Assembly (NCBI RefSeq): GCF_001542415.1
Contig: NZ_LNCU01000019.1
Coordinates: forward strand, 103,421 to 167,420
Reading direction: 5' to 3'
DNA from: Bradyrhizobium macuxiense
GTDB taxonomy: Bacteria > Pseudomonadota > Alphaproteobacteria > Rhizobiales > Xanthobacteraceae
DNA: 64,000 nt
Shown here: positions 54,692-62,818 of the stretch, piece by piece
How positions within the stretch are numbered: position 1 is the first letter of the stretch
Layout of the letters: every line of letters begins with the position of its first letter
Position numbers and translations under genes: made by a program
The notes under the pieces: generated by a model
The model's input: only the letters and a program-made list of their open reading frames with translations
Database searches by the model: none
What the model was told of the DNA's origin: nothing

Positions 54692-56101
54692 TTATCGCGT
54701 TTCGCCAACAAACTTTGAAAATATGTGGCTTACGTTGAGCTTCTTGGCCGTCATCAGGACGTTATTCTGTAGATCCGTTACCTTACGAGCGTCATGGCAA
54801 CCGAAGCAGTTCACGAATGAGTCCTGCGTGAACGATTCCATCGCCATGCTCGACAGCCCGTCTTCGCCGACGACGACCGCGCCATCGTCGTCGGGCCCTA
54901 CGCCCTGCGGGTTGACGAGAGCTTTACCGAGTTGGAACGTGGTCTCCGGATGATCGAGCCAGACCGCTCCGACCAGCCGATAGTGCCCGCGTTCGTCTTG
55001 CCGAGCTTTGGCGGCGAAGTCGCTCCGCAAGTGACCATTAAGGCTGACGACGTCGTCGTCCTCGGGCACATTCTCTAACTTGGACGTCGGAAAGAGGCGG
55101 AATACCGAAGTTTGGAAAATGCCACCTTTCGTGAAACTTTGAGCGACGGGATCGAATGCCGCGACGAGATCAGCATCGACCGGAAGTCCGTTGGCCACGG
55201 CAGCCGAAGTACCGCCTTTGTAGAGAATTGAACTAGCTGAGTTTACTAGCGCATTGTTCGTCGAGCCATTTGGAAACGGGCCGTTTGGAGCGAGATCACC
55301 TGCGCCGGAATCATCGATGTGCTCGAAAGTCGCCCAAATCAGTTCAGGATGGCCTTCCAACGCGAAAACAACGTGGATCGCCAGAAGGGCGACGGTGACT
55401 TCCCTTGGAGCGGCACTCGCGTCGACGTCGACGGAATTGCCGACTTGCTTCAGCACGGGCACAAGGGCCTGCGTCGTAATGAAGTTGTCGGCCGAACTGC
55501 CTGTCGGTACGATCTGCCACGCGGACTTCAATTCGACCACTCCCTTCTCTAGGGACAAGTTCTCGTCCGCAGCCTGCAACGCGGCCTTGGTGATGAGACC
55601 GTTGCGACGAACGAAGTCGGCGAACGCTTGATTCATGTGGATGGCGTAGAAAACCGGATTGCCCCTCTGATCCACGAGCAACCCATTCAGACCAGCCTGT
55701 CGGGCCCCAGCGTTCACGACCGCGGCCTTTCCGGCGGGGTCGGTGGAAGGGTCGTTCGAGCCCTTGAGAGAGCGGGGTGCAAGCGCGAGCATCTTGCTGC
55801 GCTGGGGCGCGAAGCCAGACTTGATTGCCAAGTTCTGACCGAACACATCGGAGATGGTCGGATAGGAGAGGAAGGCCGCTCGCCCGTCGGCATCCGACTG
55901 CGTGGCGAACAGGAAGTTCTGCCAGGCCGGCTTGTAGAACCCGCAGTCCGGCGCGGGGTGCGGCGGCGGCTTGTCGTAGGTCGGCGCGGGCGTGTTCGGC
56001 AACCAGGTCGGCTCACTCGGACAGTCCGCCGACGCGCCGTTCGCAGAGAGCAAAACGACGATCGCCAAGACGCCGCAACGTATTCGGCTCGGAGAGTGCA
56101 T
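54692..56101 (-). CDS. Secreted protein with a C-terminal CxxCH heme site
   Basis: A 469-residue exported protein. ATG 56101 follows GGGAGGATC, with a signal peptide (CGVLAIVVLLSANGASA). The body is not recognised. Near the C-terminus NCFGCHDARKVTD is a single c-type heme attachment site, so a periplasmic mono-heme protein is likely. It is the first gene of the operon leading to luxI. The 18-bp dyads at 56156 (54 bp) and 56228 (126 bp) are upstream. It may be an electron acceptor for an amine-oxidising system. Confidence 0.65.
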   Translation of the reverse strand: MHSPSRIRCGVLAIVVLLSANGASADCPSEPTWLPNTPAPTYDKPPPHPAPDCGFYKPAWQNFLFATQSDADGRAAFLSYPTISDVFGQNLAIKSGFAPQRSKMLALAPRSLKGSNDPSTDPAGKAAVVNAGARQAGLNGLLVDQRGNPVFYAIHMNQAFADFVRRNGLITKAALQAADENLSLEKGVVELKSAWQIVPTGSSADNFITTQALVPVLKQVGNSVDVDASAAPREVTVALLAIHVVFALEGHPELIWATFEHIDDSGAGDLAPNGPFPNGSTNNALVNSASSILYKGGTSAAVANGLPVDADLVAAFDPVAQSFTKGGIFQTSVFRLFPTSKLENVPEDDDVVSLNGHLRSDFAAKARQDERGHYRLVGAVWLDHPETTFQLGKALVNPQGVGPDDDGAVVVGEDGLSSMAMESFTQDSFVNCFGCHDARKVTDLQNNVLMTAKKLNVSHIFSKFVGETR

Positions 56102-56155
56102 GACCGATCCTCCCATGCTTCGGGCTGAACATCTCACACGACGCATGTAGAGCGT

Positions 56156-56173
56156 CCTAGGATGTACCCTAGG
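56156..56173. promoter_or_regulatory. 18-bp dyad, candidate lux box
   Basis: CCTAGGATGTACCCTAGG, two perfect halves with six bases between, ends 54 bp before the start at 56101. That spacing is ideal for a regulator overlapping or flanking the -35 region. Confidence 0.7.
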
Positions 56174-56227
56174 CACGTGGGCGTACGCGTCGCATTCGCT
56201 GCATTTCGCTCTGGCCAGTCGCAACGA

Positions 56228-56245
56228 ACTAGGGACATGCCTAGG
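56228..56245. promoter_or_regulatory. Second 18-bp dyad upstream of the same operon
   Basis: ACTAGGGACATGCCTAGG differs from the consensus by one base in the first half. It is 126 bp before the start at 56101 and 54 bp from the first dyad, about five helical turns away. Confidence 0.6.
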
Positions 56246-56603
56246 TCTTGCGCCCCGCCCGTACGATAAGGTTCGCACGGGTGTCGTACGGTGATGGGTC
56301 TGTTTCGACTGCCGCGAATTGGCTGCCCGTCACCAAGCCGACCACGAAGGCACTGAGCCCAAGGTCCTGGTGCACATGCAGTGGCAGCACCGGGATTGCA
56401 AGACCGATAACGAGGAAGGCAGCCAAAACGACGGCCATAATCGGCAATAAGGCCTTCGGATTCCCACCTTCATGGCCGCCAATGTCCGGCAGAGCTCGCT
56501 TCCCGCCTTCACCATTGAGGCTTATTGAGCTTAGCTGCTCATTTTCGTAGGCTGCTTCTTGAGAAGGAGTGGTTTTCGGATGAGTCGCAAAATTGAGGCG
56601 CAT
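56241..56603 (-). pseudogene. MFS transporter, truncated N-terminus
   Basis: From ATG 56603 the frame encodes a hydrophilic start and the first membrane helix of an MFS permease (LLPIMAVVLAAFLVIGLAIPVLPLHVHQDLGL then SAFVVGLVTGSQFAA). After GSQFAA the sequence changes to VETDPSPYDTRANL, unlike any transporter, and stops at 56241. The remaining eleven helices are missing. The break near 56320 looks like a junction where foreign DNA (the luxI/CTQ block) joined a resident gene. Confidence 0.65.
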
Positions 56604-56720
56604 ATTCGTATTGTAGCAATCGGTTCGGCAGGCATTAGCCGGCAACAAACGAATACGCTAATAAGGACGGTTCATAAATCCGAGCAAATCACGCTGATGA
56701 TTTGAGAACAGTTTAAGGGG

Positions 56721-56936
56721 TTGCTTCGACGTCAGGACAACGTCGATCTCAAGCGGATGGTCGCAGACGTTTCCGAGACCTATGCCTTTCTGAAGAACTT
56801 GACCGAGGACGAGCGCGTACTGGCTGCCGATCAGCACAAGAAGGAGGAGCAACGGTATGATGTCTGTCGGGGCGCCGTCAGAGACGCGGATCCCGTTCCG
56901 GCGGAGACGGCTACGACGCTGCCGATGGGCGCGTGA
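56721..56936 (+). CDS. Small helical protein fragment (71 aa)
   Basis: A TTG-started frame with GC-rich third positions typical of coding DNA here: NVDLKRMVADVSETYAFLKNLTEDERVLAADQHKKEEQRYD. No family is recognised. It may be the tail of a lost gene or a true small protein. The rest of 56649 to 57029 has nothing I can identify. Confidence 0.3.
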   Translation: MLRRQDNVDLKRMVADVSETYAFLKNLTEDERVLAADQHKKEEQRYDVCRGAVRDADPVPAETATTLPMGA

Positions 56937-57029
56937 CGGTCGACGGAAGTATGAGTCCCGACGAGTGAAATGCGGACCGCAATGGATCGTTGCAACTTAG
57001 GAAGACAGCCGCCGACCAAGCAGGAGGGC

Positions 57030-57284
57030 ATGGAGCGTGATCATATCGCATCGCTCGTTGCCGGCGCCGACCCGCAGAAGCATACGACCGATCGCACAGC
57101 GGGCATGGTGACAACGAATACCCCTAATGCAACCAAGCTGCTCGACTTTGCTCTAAGTCAGAACTTCGTCGTCACGCGAGACGCTGAAGCCATCTATTCT
57201 TTCTGCCAGCGACCGCGGCAATTAACCACCGACCACCAGTTAGCCCAGATTCACCGACGCAGAAGGGCGAACGGCAAGCAATGA
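57030..57284 (+). CDS. Small hypothetical protein (84 aa) coupled to GGCT-like gene
   Basis: An 84-residue frame from ATG 57030 (GGAGG just before). ATG 56970 in frame is an alternative. The stop overlaps the next start by 4 bases, which supports translation. The C-terminal half (NFVVTRDAEAIYSFCQRPRQLTTDHQLAQIHRRR) is basic. No family is recognised. Confidence 0.45.
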   Translation: MERDHIASLVAGADPQKHTTDRTAGMVTTNTPNATKLLDFALSQNFVVTRDAEAIYSFCQRPRQLTTDHQLAQIHRRRRANGKQ

Positions 57285-58225
57285 ACTCGGACGTCTACAT
57301 CTTCGGCTATCAGAGTATCCTTGCAGCTGGGTCACTGGCCACCTCAATTCGACTGGCCGGCAGCGATCAACAATTCGTACCAGCCCGGCTACGCGGCTAC
57401 GTTCGCACCTGGAGAGCAGTACGCAATTTCGTAACGAACGACAGTAAGCGCTATGTGCACACGGGCGATTGGAGAATTGCAGAACGCGTCGCATTCGCTA
57501 CCCTGCAACGGTGCAGCAGCAGAACTGTTAATGGCGTTTGCTGGCGTGTTGCAAGCAGCCACTTATCGGATTTGGATTTTAGAGAGCAAGGTTACAAACG
57601 CATCGATATTGGAGAGGCAATATCGCCCTACAGCGGCTACGAGCTGGATCCGTCCATCCGGTGTTACGCCTACGTTGATCCTATTCCTGACACTACTTCG
57701 GCTGTCGTGAGCCGGGCATATTACAATATGGGGCGAAATGGCGCGGCGTCGATTGCCGAAATCGTACCGGGGTTCTTAGATGATTACCTTTCGTCCACCC
57801 TTGAGCCCGACGTTTTGGCCGACGATTTAGCGTTTGTGTTCTTCTCGAGCGAGGGCCATCGATTGTGGCTTTTGGAAGAGAGCGATTCCTCCCTGGTATT
57901 GCTTCATCGCTTCGCCTTTCCCCAACTGGCTCCACTGACCCTCGAACCGGCAGAGCAGCTACGCAGGGTGACAGCGGGCCTCGAATGGCTAGACGCTAGG
58001 CACCGGGCGCCGGCTTCCAACGAAGACAAACGCATTCCATCCGGTCTGGTTAAGGAATTGATTTTAGGTGCGGAGGGTGCGGACGTATCCGACTCATCTT
58101 ACTGGCTTTGCCGCTTACTCGCAGCAGACGCACCACTGACATCGGAATCCCAGCTAGACAAACTGTCACGCGATGCCGATTTTTGGGTCCGACGTGCCGC
58201 GCGAGCGAGAAACCTCAGGCAATAG
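57281..58225 (+). CDS. Gamma-glutamylcyclotransferase-like protein
   Basis: A 314-residue protein opening YIFGYQSILAAGSLA then RLRGYVRTWRAVRN, the Gly-Tyr-x-Ser-Leu type substrate loop of GGCT/AIG2-like folds. The rest (about 100-314) is not recognised and may be a second domain. GGCT folds cyclise gamma-glutamyl amines or release amines. The catalytic Glu cannot be placed with certainty. It is coupled to the small gene upstream and converges on the patatin gene with 3 bases between the stops. Confidence 0.55.
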   Translation: MNSDVYIFGYQSILAAGSLATSIRLAGSDQQFVPARLRGYVRTWRAVRNFVTNDSKRYVHTGDWRIAERVAFATLQRCSSRTVNGVCWRVASSHLSDLDFREQGYKRIDIGEAISPYSGYELDPSIRCYAYVDPIPDTTSAVVSRAYYNMGRNGAASIAEIVPGFLDDYLSSTLEPDVLADDLAFVFFSSEGHRLWLLEESDSSLVLLHRFAFPQLAPLTLEPAEQLRRVTAGLEWLDARHRAPASNEDKRIPSGLVKELILGAEGADVSDSSYWLCRLLAADAPLTSESQLDKLSRDADFWVRRAARARNLRQ

Positions 58226-58228
58226 CCT

Positions 58229-60187
58229 TCACTCCCAATCCCACTGGATTCGATAGGTCCAATTGCGTTTTGGGTGCTCAACTCTCCATATCAACTCCTT
58301 TTCGGCGGTTTGGTTGAGCACGATGCCATCCGTTGAGGGAGCCGGTAAAGCACTATCGTTTGGATAGCTCAGAAACACCGGTCGCTTGTACGGCAGATCC
58401 TTCGGGAAGATGATGCGCATTGATGCGGAGGCCGTATCATCGGTTATCCTCATCCCAAGCCAGGTGTTATTACGATCCCACGGCGCGTCTACAGTGCGAG
58501 CTTGTGCCTTAAGTACGAATTTCTCGTTGAGGGGATGCTGTGTGACATCCAGTTGCAGTTCGTAGGAAGTTAGTACATTTAGGCCGCCGTCAGCGGGCGG
58601 TGTGGATCGCAACAATCTGACCCCGTCCACCTGTCCGGGCGACCATGCCACGAATTGCGAAGCTGCGGTCCGATAGAGATACTTGTATTGGGTGGCGCTC
58701 GCGTCACGCCGCGCCAAGGTTGATAGCCGCGTCAGAAGAAGAGGACCGACAATATTGGGGCTGTTGCCGCTGCGCTTGAGTTGGCGTAGATCCCACACTC
58801 TGCTGTCGCTTGTTATGTCGAAGCCTTCATTGGTAGGTTGGGTGAGCTTATCCACTACTTCTACGGAGATGTGAGGCGGCTCGGTCCATTCCGGCGGCTT
58901 GTCCCTGAGCGAAGCGGCCTGAAGACCACCTCTGATGCGGTCCAGCTGAGCTGCGATTGGACCGCTAAGTGCGAGCGCTGCTCCTAACAATGCAGCGAGT
59001 ACTAGAAGCTGCATTCCGCTCACCCAATCGCGAACAGAAAAAAGGCGCCATTTTCGCACGGAACTACGCTGAAGCTTTCGTGCAAATTCGCGTTGAGCAG
59101 CAATTGGGGCATCTGCCGGAATGTCCCAGCCGGGAATCAACGGTGGAGCGGGAAGCCCCTTCTCCGAAGCCAACACTTTTGCGGTTAGATAGTAACCGTG
59201 TCTAATTAACTCACGAATTTCGAGTTCGGAGAATTTGTCCAAATCGGTGCGAACATTTTGAAGCTGTGCTTGTATTGCTATGGGGGAAGCACCGGAGACG
59301 TTTGTCTGATCTGATATTGAAATTACCTTCGTGGAAGGTGTAGCTGCACTCGCAGCCAAATCAAACAGTCTAATACGGAACATAAATATATCGACGGCCC
59401 GAAGCGCCGTACGCAATATCCCAAACTCGGCCACCTGCTGCGGGACGAAGGAACGGCCCGCATCGCTAACATAAATGTTGCTTAGCTGACCCGATGCCCC
59501 CTCCTTCAGACCATACAAGCCGAGATTGTCGAATATGCCGGCGTCGGTGAAATAGTTCCCCTGCTGAAACGAACCTTCAGGGGCGCCAACGTCTGTATGA
59601 TCGAGCGAAAGTGGCGGAAAGAAAGCCGGGTACGCTGACGATGCCGCCACCATTTGAGCTAGTGGATTCATAGCAGTGGGAATCGGAGGGGGCTTTTGTT
59701 GTTCGAACGGAATATTCAACGCCTTCTGAGGCCCAAAACACGTCAGCCCTGGTAGCGACAAGTTAGTGCTTAGAACGAGGAGGGTAGGCCGTCCTGCACC
59801 TTCAAGCTCAGAGGATAGAAGCTTTCCAAATAAATGCCTGTCGTAGTATTTTGCCAGCAGGAGCGTTGGCGTCAGACGCCATCGGCTTCGAAGAAATGGG
59901 AGCAGCCCCCAAAGCCATAAAAACGGAAGCCTTCTTTGAATGCGACCGCGGAGATCAATCTTCACAAGCGACGTCAGCTTCTGAGCGATCTTTTCGAATC
60001 GTTCGAGTGTTGAGTTGTATTCCTCCCAGTTAGCCAGGAGGTGAGCTGCAGTAATGCTGCCCCCGGAAACGCTCGTGATGTAGCCAATGTCCGCTAGACG
60101 CTTTTCTGCGGCAAGTCTGCGGATGACGCCCAAGTGAAAAAGGGAAGCCCTAAATCCCCCGCCTGACAATGTAAGACCGACCGACAC
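58229..60187 (-). CDS. Patatin-like phospholipase, second copy
   Basis: A 652-residue protein with an N-terminal patatin domain: LSGGGFRASLFHLG (Gly9-11), nucleophile Ser41 in TSVSGGS, and catalytic Asp in FTDAGIFDNLG. Around residue 405 there is one membrane helix (MQLLVLAALLGAALALSG), followed by a 230-residue beta-rich C-terminal domain of unknown type. Catalytic residues are intact, so acyl hydrolase activity is likely. It is unlike the 902-residue patatin at 29188, having no TM helices inside the catalytic part. Confidence 0.78.
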   Translation of the reverse strand: MSVGLTLSGGGFRASLFHLGVIRRLAAEKRLADIGYITSVSGGSITAAHLLANWEEYNSTLERFEKIAQKLTSLVKIDLRGRIQRRLPFLWLWGLLPFLRSRWRLTPTLLLAKYYDRHLFGKLLSSELEGAGRPTLLVLSTNLSLPGLTCFGPQKALNIPFEQQKPPPIPTAMNPLAQMVAASSAYPAFFPPLSLDHTDVGAPEGSFQQGNYFTDAGIFDNLGLYGLKEGASGQLSNIYVSDAGRSFVPQQVAEFGILRTALRAVDIFMFRIRLFDLAASAATPSTKVISISDQTNVSGASPIAIQAQLQNVRTDLDKFSELEIRELIRHGYYLTAKVLASEKGLPAPPLIPGWDIPADAPIAAQREFARKLQRSSVRKWRLFSVRDWVSGMQLLVLAALLGAALALSGPIAAQLDRIRGGLQAASLRDKPPEWTEPPHISVEVVDKLTQPTNEGFDITSDSRVWDLRQLKRSGNSPNIVGPLLLTRLSTLARRDASATQYKYLYRTAASQFVAWSPGQVDGVRLLRSTPPADGGLNVLTSYELQLDVTQHPLNEKFVLKAQARTVDAPWDRNNTWLGMRITDDTASASMRIIFPKDLPYKRPVFLSYPNDSALPAPSTDGIVLNQTAEKELIWRVEHPKRNWTYRIQWDWE

Positions 60188-60658
60188 AGCAATAATCTCT
60201 TTAACAACTGTAAGAGCGGCTTAAACTACCGAAGATTGATCTAGTTTATGCACGTTAGCAAGAGGTTGTCCTAAGAATCTCGGATGCTCCCACCGAATTG
60301 CTGAACTAAGCGCCGTTGGCGGCGACTATTGTCGCCGTAAGTAAAGTGTCGAAACGTAATTCTCGACGGACGGCTTTTTCTTCGAGGTCCCTTCGCGCGT
60401 CGACGGGCGCCATGCTGGCGCTGGGAGAAGCGAGCCGATCCCGGCGAGATTGAAATGACCCAGATCGCGCAAAGGCCACGCTGGGCGCGCGGCCCGCCCT
60501 CTCACAGCCATCAAGGCCCTTTACCTGCAGGGTGCTCCGGTCAAGCATCGTCACAATCCTCGTCGCGCCAAGCGCGTCGCGGTCGAGCGACCGCCGTCGA
60601 AGGACTCACGATCGGGCCATCCTGGACACGTCTTCGCCTGTTCGATTAGGTTGTGAGC
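60188..60658. other. Intergenic stretch, nothing identified
   Basis: 471 bases between divergent genes. Short frames on both strands show no ribosome binding site or family. The part near the patatin start is visibly more AT-rich and probably holds its promoter. Confidence 0.4.
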
Positions 60659-61513
60659 ATGAGCTTGCGCCTCACACCTCTGCCGGGCACCGCGGACGCG
60701 GATTCTTGGCGCATGCAGAACGCCGACGAGGTGGTTTCGGACGGGCGTCTTGCGACCTTCGCCATTCTCAAGAGACCGACGGCTGACAGCTTTTCCCTGA
60801 TCGGCACCGGCTTCTACCTCCAAGGTAAGGGAGGTTTCGCCACGGCGGCCCATGTCGCGCTCGAAGCGGAGCAGCACCTCGCCGAGATGCCGGACTCGGT
60901 CGGCATCGCGGGCACGCTGCCGAACGGACGGACCTGCTTCCTTCCGATCTGGAGATTCTTCGTCCACCCGACCGCCGACGTCGCGTTCGGTGTTCCGCGA
61001 TATGAATTCGTCGATGATGCGTCCGGCAATGTCGTCCGGCCCAAAGTTCTTTCGCTGACTTCCCGGACGCCCTCGATCGAGTCGCCCGTCAGCACTTGGG
61101 CCTACCCCCTTCACGCCGTCGTCGACGCGGATGAGGGAAAAGTGTTCAGATTGCAGCCCGATTTCTACGACGGCGTCATGGAGGAGTATTTCGAGGATCG
61201 CGGCCCTTCGGTGAAGTTGATGCCGCCTTACTTCCGGACCAGCATCCATCTTCACGGCGGGTCGAGCGGCGGACCCGTGCTCAACGCCGCCGGAAGGGTG
61301 TTCGGGATTGCCTCGTGCAGCTACGAGGGCGCGACCGACATCGCGTTCGTCACGCCCGCGAGCGCGCTTTTGGATCTGGAAATACCGAAGTATATTTCGG
61401 ACGCATCCGCGGGCGGACCGACGATAACCTTGCGGCACCTCGCGAAGCAAGGTTTGATTGCGATGGATGCAGGCTCGACCTGCTCTCCGGAGGAGAGCAA
61501 AGGCGATGTTTGA
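60659..61513 (+). CDS. Trypsin-like serine protease
   Basis: A 284-residue chymotrypsin-fold protein with an apparently complete triad: His65 in ATAAHVALE, Asp107 in HPTADVAFG, and Ser203 in HGGSSGGPVLN. No signal peptide is visible, so it acts inside the cell. GTG 60653 in frame is also possible. The stop overlaps the next gene by 8 bases. Cytoplasmic trypsin-like proteases are frequent parts of bacterial immune and conflict modules, where they act as effectors. Confidence 0.78.
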   Translation: MSLRLTPLPGTADADSWRMQNADEVVSDGRLATFAILKRPTADSFSLIGTGFYLQGKGGFATAAHVALEAEQHLAEMPDSVGIAGTLPNGRTCFLPIWRFFVHPTADVAFGVPRYEFVDDASGNVVRPKVLSLTSRTPSIESPVSTWAYPLHAVVDADEGKVFRLQPDFYDGVMEEYFEDRGPSVKLMPPYFRTSIHLHGGSSGGPVLNAAGRVFGIASCSYEGATDIAFVTPASALLDLEIPKYISDASAGGPTITLRHLAKQGLIAMDAGSTCSPEESKGDV

Positions 61514-62714
61514 TGACGACGTCAGAGCCCTTAGGACCGCGCTAGAGGGGGTCTCGAAAGACTACAAGCAGCAAGACCCGCAGCCGACGCTGCTCGGTGG
61601 CGGACCGAGCGCCGGAGCCGTCGCTAAGCTCGAGGCGACGATCGAACGATGCCACGCTTATCGCGCGATTGCAGGCAAGGTTCTGTTCAGCGGCGGCTCG
61701 GGGCCGATCATCGATTCCCACGGCCTGGCCGTGCGGCTGTTCGATAAAGGAGTCCATCTTGCCGACGACGTCGAGGGCGCGGTCTCCTGGCTCATGCGCC
61801 TCATGACCACGCGCGAAACGACGGGTCTGTTCAAAGCGGCCTTCTGGGGATTGCCGGTCGATGGCGACGTTCCCTTGGCGCGTCAAACCCGCCTGATGTC
61901 TTTCGACGCTCTTTCCGATTCCCACATGAAGAGAATAATTCTGGATCGGGCTCACCCCTGCTACGATGGATCCCAGTGGCTCCTGCAGACGTACTACGAT
62001 CGCCCGACCGCCGCGTTCGTCGAGACGCTGCCGGGTTTTCCTTACATCAGAGGCGACGCCGCGGCCTTCGAAGTCATGAACGGCGCGATGTGGAAGGTCG
62101 ACGAACTGTCCATCCTTCTCCAAGCCACCTGCGTCGGCAATCCGGTCGCCGTCGCCCTGCTGGTTCGAATACGCGGACGGAGATCTCGAATGGGCCGAAT
62201 GGGAGAACAGCCTCACGTGGCTGCTGCCCGAGATCCATCCATCCGTTAGACTCGTGGTTCCGGCCGACGGCGATCGGATCACCACGAGTATCGAACGATA
62301 TGCCAGCCTGGACGGCGATCAGCGCTCGCGACTTCTTCGATCGATGGAGAGGTTCCGGTTAAGCCAATCGCGCAAACAGCCGATCGATCGCGTGCTGGAT
62401 CTGGCGCTCGCGTTCGAGATCGCCTTGAGCGACCAAGGAGACAACGCTCCACCAAGCTGGAAGGTGAGCGTGAGGTCAGCGCAACCGTCGGCGGCCAGGT
62501 CGCCGTGCGCTCGCAAAACCGGCAGGCAATCGCTTCGCTCTACGAACTCCGCAATCAGGCCACGCACGGCGGCTCGTTGAAGCCTCGAGGCAAAAAGACC
62601 GTCGAAGCGATCCTGCAGGACGGCTTCGCGCTGTACGTCTCCGCAATCGGAAAGCTGCTCGATCTTGGCTCCAAGCCGGACTGGAAGACCGTGGAGTTGG
62701 AACCTCTTGGATAA
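61506..62714 (+). pseudogene. HEPN-type protein, two compensating frameshifts
   Basis: Starting ATG 61506, overlapping the protease stop by 8 bases. The frame is good to about 62160, where the coding signal moves one frame (WFEYADGDLEWAEWENSLTWLLPEIHPSV). It returns to the first frame near 62440 (KLEGEREVSATVGGQVAVRS and LYELRNQATHGGSLKPRGKK). The R-x4-H motif RNQATH in this last part is typical of HEPN domains. A +1 and a -1 change explain it, giving about 402 residues if corrected. This is either a recent inactivation or sequencing errors. Confidence 0.6.
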
Positions 62715-62818
62715 GCCGACAACGGAACGGTCGCGCTCAAACAAATCGCCTTTGGTACCTGGATCCAGGCTCATCGTGTATATCTGATCCCGACCAGAGA
62801 CGGCTTCAAGCAAGCGAC

